Counted from the stretch's first letter, positions 43,636-52,496 are shown. The stretch is 64,000 nucleotides of DNA from Polynucleobacter sp. JS-Mosq-20-D10 (GCF_018687755.1 NZ_CP061305.1:369004-433003); one strand, 5' to 3'. Program-made: numbers and translations. The notes: generated from the sequence alone by a model not told the origin.

Positions 43636-44448
43636 TTAACTGCTAATTTTCGCAGAAATTGCCTTAAAAAAGCCCATCGGCAAAACAAATTCTTCTTGCG
43701 GGCCATCGCTTGGTGGATTCCAACTCTGATCATCCGGATCTAATGCAACCCGCCGAGCCGTTACTGCAGCAATCCAGCCAATAAATTCAATCTCCTCATG
43801 TAGAGCAGATCTGGCGGCATTTTGCAGTTTTTCGAAAGCAGCGGTACCGGCGGCCTCATCCTCTCCCCCAACGATGATGACCGCTAATGGTTCATCCACC
43901 TGGAAAATGGCCATTTGGCGTAACATGACTAAGGCTTTGCTAAGCGATGCTTGATCACCTGCAGTGACTAAAATTCGCTGAATATTGCTGCCATAAAACG
44001 CCACAATTTGTGCTTGTGGATCAATCGTTGGAAAGATGACATAGTCAATGCCCATCTGTTCTTGGACAAGGCGCGCATCAAGCTGAGGATATTTTGCAAA
44101 GCGATGCTCAACTTCAGATCGCAGCTTGGTACTAGTGGCATACCAAAGGTATTCATCAATCTGGCGAATACTGCGCGCCAGGGGTACTGCGTTATTAAAG
44201 ACTTGGCCTAAATCATACCGTGTGGGATATAAAAATCCAGACATCGTTTTGCGCTGCGCAAGGGGAATTTCATCGACCAATAGAACATGGTTATTGTGTT
44301 GCTTCAGACTTTGGGCAGTGCCATGTCCTAAATGAATAGTGCTGTCTGCATCTAAGGTACTCGCAATGCAAATAACGCGACACAGTTCTGCACCGAAGAT
44401 GTTGCGCAGGCCCTCAGCTTGATCGTTACCACCCACCACCGTGCTCAT
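43636..44448 (-). CDS. flhG: FlhG/FleN-like protein without a P-loop
   Basis: 270 residues between flhF and fliA, the canonical place of flhG. The N-terminus keeps DQAEGLR (residues 9-15), the helix that stimulates FlhF GTPase. The following strand (RVICIASTLDADSTIHLGHG) stands where MinD-type proteins have KGGVGKT, but no Lys or Gly-rich loop remains, so ATP binding is probably lost. The rest has a MinD-like outline (VLLVDE, IDYVIFPTIDPQAQI, ILVTAGDQASLSKALVMLR). The 4-bp overlap with flhF indicates coupling. Confidence 0.75.
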   Translation of the reverse strand: MSTVVGGNDQAEGLRNIFGAELCRVICIASTLDADSTIHLGHGTAQSLKQHNNHVLLVDEIPLAQRKTMSGFLYPTRYDLGQVFNNAVPLARSIRQIDEYLWYATSTKLRSEVEHRFAKYPQLDARLVQEQMGIDYVIFPTIDPQAQIVAFYGSNIQRILVTAGDQASLSKALVMLRQMAIFQVDEPLAVIIVGGEDEAAGTAAFEKLQNAARSALHEEIEFIGWIAAVTARRVALDPDDQSWNPPSDGPQEEFVLPMGFFKAISAKISS

Positions 44449-46115
44449 GAATTCACTTTGCGAATCCAGTCGCCTAGGTGATCAGACAAAATAGCGGGAA
44501 CCTGTTCATCAGTAATGGAAAACGTTTCAGAAAAAGCGCGCATTGCCATCGCACGATGACTCAAATAGTTAATATCAGGCAGACTTAAGTCTTCTGGCAC
44601 TCGCTGACCATTTGAAACAAATAGAATCGACAAATCATGGCGAATGACACTATCAATCACCGGTGCTAAGTGGGCTGCTTCATCAATTTTGGTAATGATG
44701 ACAGAGTCTAATTTATTGTGATGGGTATTTTGCATTGCCTGGTTATGCAAATTAATCACCTCTTCTTGAGTGCGTAAATCCGTAGTAGAGCTCATCACCA
44801 AAATCCGTTTGGCACGCTCTGATCCATTCTGGAGAAGTTGGCATTGCTCAACCATGAGCGTATCTCGCTGGCTCACACCTGCGGTATCTAACAAAATAAT
44901 TTTTCGATTAGAGAACTCTTTAATCTTGGCTGCTAAATCTTCACTATCTCGAAGGGCTGTAACAGACAGGCCTAAGATTTTTGCATAGGTCTTGAGTTGT
45001 TCTTGAGCCCCAATTCGGTAGGTGTCGGTGGTGAGCAGAGCCACTTGATTACGGCCATAGCGCAGAACACAACGTGCTGCAATCTTGGCAACAGTGGTAG
45101 TTTTACCCACACCAGTTGGACCAATAAAAGCAAAGACACCACCGCGATCAAAGATATCAAACGCCCGAGAAGTTTTGATTAGGCATTTGACTTGCTCACG
45201 CGCATTTTTAATGAGCTGTAGGGTATTAAAATCATCTGGCAAATTGCGCGCAATTTGAGCGCACAATTTCGGAGAAAAGCCACTATTGAGCAAGTGCTTC
45301 ACAATCTCCGTAACGTGGGAGCTTTCTTGTTGTATGTTGCCCCATAAGTTGCCAGCCACATGCGATTGCAGTAAATACTTCACTTCACTAATTTCTGCTA
45401 GTAATTGCTCTACTTTTGGAGCGCTCGCTGCCGCAGGTAATGATAGGGCGCTGATGCTTGCCAATGTTGGGGGCGTAGCACTAGTAGCGCTCGAAATTGG
45501 GATTTCATTGGCAATCGGAGCCGGATTGAGTGCTGCTTTAGCATCTGCTTTTGCTTCTGCAAATGCCGCCGCATCTTGTTTCTTTTTAGCGCTGACAGCA
45601 GCGCTCGCGCTAGCACTAAAGAAAGCGTCATTATTCGATGGATTAATGACGCTTGCATCCCCGCGACGGATACGTTCAGCGCCATTAAAAGAAGTGGGTG
45701 TAAAAGTTTCTGAGCCTGGGGCTCTGACTGATCGCTCAGAGCGATCAGACCGTTCTGGTCTAGCGGGATTGCGACGCAAAGTGCCTATAGGCAAATCAGC
45801 ACTAAAGGGATTGCGAGCACTTGGAGGGGCAATGGCACGATCAAAGCTAGAGCTAAAGCTACTTCCGAGGTTACTGCGTCCAATTGGCCTGTCTGATGAA
45901 TAGTTGGGTGTGTAGCCCCCCGGTTTTTTCACACTTTTACTGCTAGCCACTGAGGGATCTGAAAGTGAAGCAAGATCTTCGGAGCTAATTGCAATAATCT
46001 CTACACCTTGGTCGATATCCGTAGTCGAGATCACCATGGCATCCGGGCCCATTCGGGTGCGAATCTGCTTTAAGGCTTCCGCCGAATTAGAGGCTGTAAA
46101 TTTTTGGGGGCCCAT
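44445..46115 (-). CDS. flhF: Flagellar biosynthesis GTPase FlhF
   Basis: 556 residues: N-terminal domain (KFTASNSAEALKQIRTRMGP), a long basic, serine-rich disordered linker, a helical N-domain (VTEIVKHLLNSGFSPKLCAQ) and an SRP-type GTPase domain with the P-loop GPTGVGKTTT (near residue 335), LLTTDTYRIGAQEQL, ILLDTAGVSQRD and IITKIDEA. FlhF places the flagellum at the pole with FlhG. The linker contains an Arg-Ser repeat (RSDRSERS) whose DNA is a palindrome (TGATCGCTCAGAGCGATCA). Confidence 0.9.
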   Translation of the reverse strand: MGPQKFTASNSAEALKQIRTRMGPDAMVISTTDIDQGVEIIAISSEDLASLSDPSVASSKSVKKPGGYTPNYSSDRPIGRSNLGSSFSSSFDRAIAPPSARNPFSADLPIGTLRRNPARPERSDRSERSVRAPGSETFTPTSFNGAERIRRGDASVINPSNNDAFFSASASAAVSAKKKQDAAAFAEAKADAKAALNPAPIANEIPISSATSATPPTLASISALSLPAAASAPKVEQLLAEISEVKYLLQSHVAGNLWGNIQQESSHVTEIVKHLLNSGFSPKLCAQIARNLPDDFNTLQLIKNAREQVKCLIKTSRAFDIFDRGGVFAFIGPTGVGKTTTVAKIAARCVLRYGRNQVALLTTDTYRIGAQEQLKTYAKILGLSVTALRDSEDLAAKIKEFSNRKIILLDTAGVSQRDTLMVEQCQLLQNGSERAKRILVMSSTTDLRTQEEVINLHNQAMQNTHHNKLDSVIITKIDEAAHLAPVIDSVIRHDLSILFVSNGQRVPEDLSLPDINYLSHRAMAMRAFSETFSITDEQVPAILSDHLGDWIRKVNS

Positions 46116-46148
46116 GGCGTTGCTCCAAATAGGGTTGCTGTAAATATT

Positions 46149-48239
46149 TTAAGGGTTATTGCCCGTTTGGGCACAAAGTACTTTGTAAAACTCGAGATTG
46201 GATGTGGGCGGTAACTCACTTAAGGCTAAAACAATGGCTTGGGGGCAGACTTGTCTGGCGATGCGTGATAGCGTCATGCGAGTACGGGTACCGCTGACAA
46301 TAACCGGCGGAAGATTCTGACTCTCTAATTCTTGAATTCCGCTAATCACTTCTTCACCGAACATCCTAGCGAGCGAGGGTTCTATAAGACCATCTGGTGC
46401 AATCGCTCCTTGACCAATTGATTGCTCAATTAAGCGTTCGAATTCAGGCTGAATCCCAAGCACTTGAAATGAACTACCTTCACCAAGTGAGTCTTGAACA
46501 ATGGTACGTCTAAGCGCATAGCGGATGTGGGGTAATACCTCTAGTGGATCACCGAGCTTGGAGACATGCTCGCTAGCGACTTCTAGAATAGTACGCATAT
46601 CTTTAATCGGAATGCTCTCATCAAGCAATAGTTGTAAAAGACGCTGTAACTGGGCAAGACTGACAATTTTCGGGATCACATCTTCTACCAGCTTGGGATA
46701 GCTCATCTTGAAGTGATCTACTAGATCTTGTGTTTCTTGGCGACCCAAAAGTTCGGCAGCATGCTGATGAATTAAATGATCCAAATGGGTGGTGATCACC
46801 ACCGCTGGCTCAACCACGGTGTACCCTTTAGCAATCGCTTCATCCCGCAGATTACGCTCAATCCAAACTGCTGGCATGCCAAAAGTAGGATCTTTGACTT
46901 CGAGACCAGACAGACTTTCATAGCCGCTTTGCTGAATTGCCAGCAAACGATCAGGTAAGCATTGACCACGACCCACTTCGGCACCGTAAAGCAAAATACG
47001 ATAGGTTTCGGCATTCAGTTGCAGGTTATCGCGAATATGCACAGAGGGAATTAAGAATCCCACCTGAGTAACAAACTTGCGCCGAATCGCCCGAATCCGT
47101 TTAATCAAATCACTTTCATCGCCCTTATCAACGAGTGGGATGAGTCGATAAGCTAATTCTAAGGAGAGCGGCTCGACAATCGGAACATCTTTCCATTCCA
47201 ACTCTTCACTGACAGCAGCTGGTTGTGAGGCAGCTAGTTCAGCTGCTTTGGCATTGCGATTGATTTTTTGATGGGCCAAGTAGGCTAAACCACCAAAGAG
47301 AGTGGCAAAGCCCAAAAAGATAAAGTGAGGCATGCCAGGCAAAACACCCAATATCGCTAGTACCCCAGCGACTACTCCTAAAGCGCTACTGTTAGCTTCG
47401 AATTGTTTAGAAACTTGCCCAGAGAAGTCATCTTCTGTAGCAACGCGAGTCACTAAAATACCGGCAGCAGTAGAAATAATGAGTGCGGGTATTTGTGCAA
47501 CTAGACCATCACCAATGGTCAGAGAGGCAAATGTAGCTAAGGCTTTGCCAAAGTCCATGTTGTGTTGCAAAACCCCAATTAATAAGCCGCCGATGAGGTT
47601 AATGACCAAAATCATGATGCCTGCCATAGCATCGCCCCGTACAAACTTAGAGGCACCATCCATGGAACCAAAAAAGTCCGCTTCTTGCGCAACATCAGCG
47701 CGCCGAGATTTCGCCTCTTCTTGTTGAATCAGGCCAGCATTCAGGTCAGCATCAATCGCCATTTGTTTACCAGGCATCGAATCCAAAGCAAAACGGGCAG
47801 AAACTTCTGCTACTCGACCTGAACCTTTAGTGATGACCACAAAGTTAATGATGGTGATCACGATAAAGATCACGATACCAACGGCAAAATTACCCCCAAT
47901 TAAGAACACCCCGAAAGCTTCAATTACTTTTCCAGCAGCATCGGTACCTTTGTAGCCTTCCATCAATACAATTCTGGTGGAGGCTACGTTGAGGGAAAGG
48001 CGCAGTAATGTGGTTAGTAGCAGTACTGTCGGAAAGGCAACAAAGTCTTTAAAGGTTTTAATATTGATCGCCGTAAAAAGGACGATGATCGATAGAGCAA
48101 TATTGAAGGTAAACAGAACGTCTAAGAGAATTGCTGGCAAAGGCACCAGCATCATAATTAAGACGAGCAACACTAAGACGGGGATAGCCCCTTGAGCCGA
48201 TGGCCTTAGCTTAGTGAGGTCAAAACCTAAGATCTTCAT
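46149..48239 (-). CDS. flhA: Flagellar export apparatus protein FlhA
   Basis: 696 residues: eight N-terminal transmembrane helices (residues 20-340, with VFLIGGNFAVGIVIFIVITI) and the FHIPEP loop region (RVAEVSARFALDSMPGKQMA IDADLNAGL in part), then the C-terminal cytoplasmic domain (DHLIHQHAAELLGRQETQDL, VLPHIRYALRRTIVQDS) that docks export substrates. It is the main proton-driven gate component of flagellar type III secretion. First gene of the minus-strand unit; flhB, usual upstream partner, is not in the window. Confidence 0.95.
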   Translation of the reverse strand: MKILGFDLTKLRPSAQGAIPVLVLLVLIMMLVPLPAILLDVLFTFNIALSIIVLFTAINIKTFKDFVAFPTVLLLTTLLRLSLNVASTRIVLMEGYKGTDAAGKVIEAFGVFLIGGNFAVGIVIFIVITIINFVVITKGSGRVAEVSARFALDSMPGKQMAIDADLNAGLIQQEEAKSRRADVAQEADFFGSMDGASKFVRGDAMAGIMILVINLIGGLLIGVLQHNMDFGKALATFASLTIGDGLVAQIPALIISTAAGILVTRVATEDDFSGQVSKQFEANSSALGVVAGVLAILGVLPGMPHFIFLGFATLFGGLAYLAHQKINRNAKAAELAASQPAAVSEELEWKDVPIVEPLSLELAYRLIPLVDKGDESDLIKRIRAIRRKFVTQVGFLIPSVHIRDNLQLNAETYRILLYGAEVGRGQCLPDRLLAIQQSGYESLSGLEVKDPTFGMPAVWIERNLRDEAIAKGYTVVEPAVVITTHLDHLIHQHAAELLGRQETQDLVDHFKMSYPKLVEDVIPKIVSLAQLQRLLQLLLDESIPIKDMRTILEVASEHVSKLGDPLEVLPHIRYALRRTIVQDSLGEGSSFQVLGIQPEFERLIEQSIGQGAIAPDGLIEPSLARMFGEEVISGIQELESQNLPPVIVSGTRTRMTLSRIARQVCPQAIVLALSELPPTSNLEFYKVLCAQTGNNP

Positions 48240-48316
48240 ATCTTAATTAGTAAAGCTAAACAAAAGGACCTGAAGAAAGCCTTCAAAAAATGCCTTAAAA
48301 GTAAAAAAGTTACAAA

Positions 48317-48350
48317 AACACTATATATGGTGTGAAAGGAAATATTTGCC
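48317..48350 (-). promoter_or_regulatory. Candidate flhA promoter with shared flagellar layout
   Basis: On the minus strand: GGCAAATA (48350-48343), 17 bases, TATAGT (48325-48320) then GTT. ATATATAGTGTT (48328-48317) is identical over 12 bases to 57486-57497 before fliF, where the upstream element is GGCAAAATA at the same 17-bp spacing. Predicted transcript start lies about 70 bp before flhA. Evidence is the shared layout; no experiment. Confidence 0.65.
48338..48350. promoter_or_regulatory. Inverted-repeat site GGAAA-TAT-TTGCC upstream of flhA
   Basis: An imperfect copy of the GGCAA-N3-TTGCC element, centred at the -35 position of the candidate flhA promoter. A second copy, GGCAA-AAA-TTTCC, is at 48412-48424, 74 bp further upstream. 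Confidence 0.55.
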
Positions 48351-48411
48351 ACTAAATATACCCCATCCGCACGAAGAAAAGGGGTAAAAAAGTTCCAAAA
48401 GTGTGCAAAAA

Positions 48412-48444
48412 GGCAAAAATTTCCTCATGACCTGCTGGTCATGA
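48412..48444. promoter_or_regulatory. Second half-conserved site and perfect 8-bp inverted repeat
   Basis: GGCAAAAATTTCC (48412-48424) abuts TCATGACC-TGCT-GGTCATGA (48425-48444), a perfect 8-bp stem with 4-base loop and no T run. Both are in the 312-bp non-coding stretch (48240-48551) between flhA and the Sel1 gene; I saw no gene in it. Either may be an operator; the second could also be an RNA hairpin. Confidence 0.5.
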
Positions 48445-48551
48445 TCTTGGGTAGACTAAGTTTGCCCCCAGATTCAATTTGGTGGTGAAAAAGCTACCTT
48501 TTTGTGCTCAGGAAGGGTGTTTTTATGAGTGCAACTAAGTGGTGCAAATGG

Positions 48552-49235
48552 CTAGATTGAGCGATAGAGTTTGCGCATATTTTGAATTTTCCAGAATTGT
48601 TGCTCTGCAGCATCATAGGCTTTGGTGAAATCTTGCTTAATAGCCTTTTCAAAAATAATGAGACAGCGGTGGGCATGCTCGTGTTTTTGCAAGGTTGCCA
48701 GCGTCAGAAAATAAAATGCTTTGTCGTAATCTTGGGGAATAGCGGTACCTTTTTCGTATAAAGTACCCAAGTTATAGGCGGCTACTCGACTACCTCCATT
48801 GGCCCCCACTGTGAGCAATTCGACACCCCTAGGGATATCTTTGAGCACACCTTGGTCAGCGCCTGAACCAAATACATATATATTGCCCAGATTGCAATAG
48901 GCATCCAAAACCTCATCTTTGATGGCTTTTTCATAGTATTGCACCGCTGTTTTGATATTACGAGCGATGTCACCTATACCCAACTCATATAACAGGCCTA
49001 CATTGAAGTTGGCATAGCCATTGCTCTCTCGGCTATGGGAATTGAGCCATTCAAATAGTTTATTGACCTGTTCAGGATTTAATTGCCCATCAAAACACAT
49101 TCTAGTCAGTGCAAAAGAAGCCTCTTCGTCGGCCTCATTAACTGCAATGTCAAAAAATACTTCAAAAGCAGCCTCGTAGCGACCACGCTCCAGATTAGAA
49201 ACGCCAGCTTGTAAACGGGGATTTTCAAATTGCAT
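48552..49235 (-). CDS. Sel1/TPR repeat protein in the flagellar cluster
   Basis: 227 residues, no signal peptide, built of Sel1-like repeats (ANFNVGLLYELGIGDIARNI; AYCNLGNIYVFGSG, GVELLTVGANGG; AAYNLGTLYEKGTAIPQDYD). Such repeats bind partner proteins. Location between flhA and fliC suggests a role in flagellar assembly or regulation, but none is known to me. Confidence 0.75.
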   Translation of the reverse strand: MQFENPRLQAGVSNLERGRYEAAFEVFFDIAVNEADEEASFALTRMCFDGQLNPEQVNKLFEWLNSHSRESNGYANFNVGLLYELGIGDIARNIKTAVQYYEKAIKDEVLDAYCNLGNIYVFGSGADQGVLKDIPRGVELLTVGANGGSRVAAYNLGTLYEKGTAIPQDYDKAFYFLTLATLQKHEHAHRCLIIFEKAIKQDFTKAYDAAEQQFWKIQNMRKLYRSI

Positions 49236-49506
49236 GGGATAAAACTTTCATGATGGGTCAGAAATGGGCTCAATTACCGCTAAGGCTAGCTTTGTCATTT
49301 AAGTACATTTTAGGGGTAGATTTGCCTATTGCTAGTATCCCCCATCCTGCTCATAAAGGCTGTTTTGAAATCATGCTGAGGTAAAAAAGGCGTACTAAGT
49401 GCTGAAGTAAGTGCACGAACGCCTTAAAAAGATTAAAAATATTATCAATAAAATCAATGACTTATATTCTTTAATCGCACCAGAATATTACAGAGTCAGG
49501 TTTATC
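49236..49506. other. Non-coding region between the Sel1 gene and fliC promoter
   Basis: Total gap to fliC is 353 bp. It holds an imperfect long inverted repeat, AAGGCGT (49387-49393) / ACGCCTT (49419-49425) enclosing two AAGTGC copies, then AT-rich DNA. No credible gene seen. Confidence 0.4.
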
Positions 49507-49533
49507 TAAACACTTAGCTAGGCAAGTCCGTAA
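49507..49533 (+). promoter_or_regulatory. Sigma-28-like promoter of fliC
   Basis: TAAA (49507-49510), 15 bases, GTCCGTAA (49526-49533) resembles TAAA-N15-GCCGATAA. It is 56 bp before the fliC start. TAGGCAAG occurs twice around it (49519-49526 and 49539-49546), spaced 20 bp. Confidence 0.5.
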
Positions 49534-49588
49534 TAGGTTAGGCAAGGGGCGCACTGATGAGAGCCCTGTTAAATTTAGGAGAAATAAG

Positions 49589-50371
49589 ATGTCTACCGTT
49601 ATTAATACAAATATGGCTTCCGTGTACGCCCAAAACAATTTGAGCACCGCTCAAGCAAATTTGGCTACATCGGTGCAAAGACTTTCTTCAGGTGTGCGTA
49701 TCAATAGTGCAAAAGACGACTCAGCCGGTTTAGCAATTAGTATGGGTATGTCATCACAAATTTTCGGTATTGAACAAGCAAACCGCAATTTAAGTGACGT
49801 GATCGGTATGGCTCAGGTAGCTGAGACCGCCTTGTCCACGATTCAAGACATGCTCTTGCGTATGAAAACTCTAGGTACTGAGTTTGGTAACAATGCTCTA
49901 AGCGTGGATCAAAAAACTGCGATCACTACAGAAGCTGAATCCATCATTGCTCAGATTGATTTGACAATTAAGGAAGCAAAATATAACGGCGTAGAACTCC
50001 TGGATACCAGCGGCGCTACTACCTATGACATTCAGTCTGGTGTTGAAGTGACCACCACGATTTCATTTACAGTGGCCAATGCTACGGTTGACACTACAGC
50101 TGGTGACTTCTCAGCAGTTGACGCTGATCTATTGAGCATTTCTAACGAGCGCGCCAAGATGGGTGCCTTGGTAGGTCGTGCAATTTATTCTTCACAAAAC
50201 CTCATGGCGCAAAGTGCAAACATTCAGGCTGCTCGCTCAGCGATTGTGGATACAGACTTTGCCTCTGAGACAGCTAGATTGACTAAGGGTCAGATCATGC
50301 AGCAGGCCGCTACAGCGATGTTGGCCCAAGCAAATCAGATGCCTAACGTAATCTTGTCATTATTGAAATAA
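49589..50371 (+). CDS. fliC: Flagellin FliC (short form)
   Basis: 260 residues: conserved D0/D1 N-terminal part (INTNMASVYAQNNLSTAQAN, RLSSGVRINSAKDDSAGLAI) and C-terminal part (RAIYSSQNLMAQSANIQAAR, IMQQAATAMLAQANQMPNVI), joined by only about 70 residues. Domains D2 and D3 are absent. GGAG before the ATG. It forms the filament after export, aided by FliS. Terminated by a hairpin before flaG. Confidence 0.95.
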   Translation: MSTVINTNMASVYAQNNLSTAQANLATSVQRLSSGVRINSAKDDSAGLAISMGMSSQIFGIEQANRNLSDVIGMAQVAETALSTIQDMLLRMKTLGTEFGNNALSVDQKTAITTEAESIIAQIDLTIKEAKYNGVELLDTSGATTYDIQSGVEVTTTISFTVANATVDTTAGDFSAVDADLLSISNERAKMGALVGRAIYSSQNLMAQSANIQAARSAIVDTDFASETARLTKGQIMQQAATAMLAQANQMPNVILSLLK

Positions 50372-50388
50372 GCGTTTATCTTTAGAAG

Positions 50389-50410
50389 AAGTCGGCTCTT
50401 GGGCCGATTT
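50389..50410 (+). terminator. Hairpin after fliC
   Basis: AAGTCGGC / GCCGATTT stem (one G-T pair) with a 6-base loop, followed by TCTGACTTT. Likely attenuates transcription so that fliC mRNA greatly exceeds that of flaG. Confidence 0.7.
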
Positions 50411-50436
50411 CTGACTTTAGATTAAGGGAGTAAGAA

Positions 50437-50838
50437 ATGGGAGAAATTACAGGTAAGACTGCTGCATCAGTCGTTTCATCAGGCTCTGCACAGCTCAATC
50501 AACCCCCAGGTATGGGTACTACGGCGAGTGGCCGCACCAATACGGATGCTCAAGTTGTTTCCGCTGCCGCCAGCGTAGATATTAAACCTTCGAATATTGG
50601 TCAATCAATGCAACAATCCCGTCAGGCTGTTGAAGCAGCTGCACAGCAAATGCAAACTTTTGTGAGTTCTATGGGGCGTAATCTGAACTTTTCTATTGAC
50701 GGATCAACTGGCTACCATGTGGTCCGAGTCACCAATCCCAGCACTGGTGAAGTCATTAGACAGATGCCCTCAGAGGAAGTCTTAAGGCTGGCGCACAGTT
50801 TTGATCAGATTTCAGCGTTGATCCATCAAAAGGCTTAA
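50437..50838 (+). CDS. flaG: FlaG family protein
   Basis: 133 residues: a disordered N-terminus and a conserved C-terminal FlaG domain (MGRNLNFSIDGSTGYHVVRV TNPSTGEVIRQ in part, PSEEVLRLAHSFDQ). FlaG proteins limit filament length or act in adhesion. GGGAG precedes the ATG. Between fliC and fliD, the usual place. Confidence 0.88.
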   Translation: MGEITGKTAASVVSSGSAQLNQPPGMGTTASGRTNTDAQVVSAAASVDIKPSNIGQSMQQSRQAVEAAAQQMQTFVSSMGRNLNFSIDGSTGYHVVRVTNPSTGEVIRQMPSEEVLRLAHSFDQISALIHQKA

Positions 50839-50860
50839 ATCGCATCAATGCCTCTGAAGC

Positions 50861-50877
50861 TGGCATGAAAATTGCTT
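50861..50877 (+). promoter_or_regulatory. Sigma-54 promoter of fliD
   Basis: TGGCAT-GAAAA-TTGCTT matches TGGCAC-N5-TTGCW closely, with GG and GC exactly ten bases apart. It lies 53 bp before the fliD ATG. FleR, encoded 4 kb away, and RpoN are the expected activator and sigma factor. Confidence 0.85.
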
Positions 50878-50929
50878 TCTTAATGGTGAAGTTCGTCTTA
50901 AGAAACGCATTCCCTTAACAGAGGTAGAT

Positions 50930-52462
50930 ATGGCGGTATCCAGTACATCCTCGAGCACTAATTCCACTACTAGCATTGACGTGCCTAGTATTGTGTCGCA
51001 GTTAATGGTGGCTGAAAATAAGCCATTGGTATCGCTTAAAGAGAAGATCACCAGCAAAAGTCTGATGATTAGTGATTTGGGCATGTTAAAAGGCAAGGTC
51101 GCCACTTTTCAAACGGCATTACAGAGTTTACAAACTCCATCTGCATTGTCATCAGCAGTGGCCTCTAGTTCTGACGAAAGCGTCGTTAGAATTACGAGCT
51201 CGGCTGACGCCATTAAAGGCCAGCACGATATCATCGTGAGTCAAGTAGCTAAGCCAGCCCAGATTACCTTTAATCAGTTTGCATCTAGCACGGCTAATGC
51301 AGGATTGGCAGCAGGCGATACATTTTCTATCACCGTTGGCACAAGACCATATACCTACCCGCCAGCAGGGGTAGCTCCAGAGTCGGCTACGATTGAAGAT
51401 CTAAAAAATTGGGTGAATAACCTAGGTGACAATCTTAGTGCCAGCGTTGTCCAAACAACAGAGTCAAATTACGCTCTAAAGATCCAAGGAACCGAGCCAG
51501 GTTCTGATAACGCAATAAGCTATTCCCATATGTCTGCGGGAGTCTCAGTTAGCGGGCTTGGCTCCCCAGCGGTTGCACCCTCAGTCATCAATGCACAAGA
51601 CGCCTCTTTCACTCTAGATGGTCAAGTGTATGAAAGAAAGAGCAACACCATCACCGATGCGCTTTCAGGCGTCACGATTAATTTAATTAAATCGGATGCA
51701 GGAAAAACGCATACTATTGGCGTGGATAAGGGAGAAGATACAGCCCTCCAAGTGATGCAAGGCCTGGTAGATGCATTTAATGATCTTGTTTTAACTGCTA
51801 AAAAGTTAAGTGCAAAATCTAGCCCATCTAGCACTTCATCTAGTAACGGCTCATTAGCCAATTCACCAACAGCTTTAAGTTTTATGAAACAAATTAAAAC
51901 CATGTTGGCTGGTGATATTCATTACAGCCTTGCAGGTACTGCAGGGACCTTAAGTATGGGTGATCTTGGTTTTGAAATGCAATTTGATGGAACGGCTAAA
52001 TTTAATGCGAAGGCTTTTAATAGCAGCCTTAGTGCAAAAGATCCCGTGACTGATGTAATAACCAGTAAAAATAAGTCAGCAATTTTGGCATCTGGAATCA
52101 AGGTCGGATATGCTACTTATGTCATTAGAGACCCTGTAACTGGCGTAGAAATCAGTAAAAATACCACGGACGTTACTTTAGATTCTTACCTTACATCTTT
52201 ATTAAAAACATCTACAGTCACAGTCGGAGGTGTCACTGAGACTGTAGGTGGTGCTTTTGATCGGCAGATTAAGAACGAGCAGAGTAGCTTGGCTGAAATG
52301 AATAAAAAGCAGGTTGCATTACAAATGCGCCTAGATGAGAAGCAAAAAACCTACTATAGCCAGTACTCAGCTCTAAATGCATTACTATTTAAGCTAAGTA
52401 ATACTAGTGATTCTTTAACAAATGCTTTAAATGGTTTAACTAACGGTCAAAATAATAAATAA
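50930..52462 (+). CDS. fliD: Flagellar filament cap protein FliD
   Basis: 510 residues: FliD_N (TSIDVPSIVSQLMVAENKPL, LGMLKGKVATFQTALQSL), a central variable domain, and FliD_C (ALQVMQGLVDAFNDLVLTAK, LGFEMQFDGTAKFNAKAFN; C-terminal coiled coil). It caps the growing filament and is exported with FliT or FliS help. Followed by fliS at 34 bp. Confidence 0.92.
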   Translation: MAVSSTSSSTNSTTSIDVPSIVSQLMVAENKPLVSLKEKITSKSLMISDLGMLKGKVATFQTALQSLQTPSALSSAVASSSDESVVRITSSADAIKGQHDIIVSQVAKPAQITFNQFASSTANAGLAAGDTFSITVGTRPYTYPPAGVAPESATIEDLKNWVNNLGDNLSASVVQTTESNYALKIQGTEPGSDNAISYSHMSAGVSVSGLGSPAVAPSVINAQDASFTLDGQVYERKSNTITDALSGVTINLIKSDAGKTHTIGVDKGEDTALQVMQGLVDAFNDLVLTAKKLSAKSSPSSTSSSNGSLANSPTALSFMKQIKTMLAGDIHYSLAGTAGTLSMGDLGFEMQFDGTAKFNAKAFNSSLSAKDPVTDVITSKNKSAILASGIKVGYATYVIRDPVTGVEISKNTTDVTLDSYLTSLLKTSTVTVGGVTETVGGAFDRQIKNEQSSLAEMNKKQVALQMRLDEKQKTYYSQYSALNALLFKLSNTSDSLTNALNGLTNGQNNK

Positions 52463-52496
52463 TGAAGCATATGAATTTAGTCTGGATGCCTAAATA

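Noticed and set aside
45715..45760. TGATCGCTCAGAGCGATCA palindrome within flhF
   Set aside because: Explained by the encoded Arg-Ser repeat; no regulatory context.
45286..45903. 205-codon plus-strand frame opposite flhF
   Set aside because: It is antisense to the alanine/serine-rich flhF linker; composition is a mirror of that gene and there is no Shine-Dalgarno or known motif.
47332..47727. 131-codon plus-strand frame opposite flhA
   Set aside because: Shadow of a conserved gene; no independent evidence of coding.
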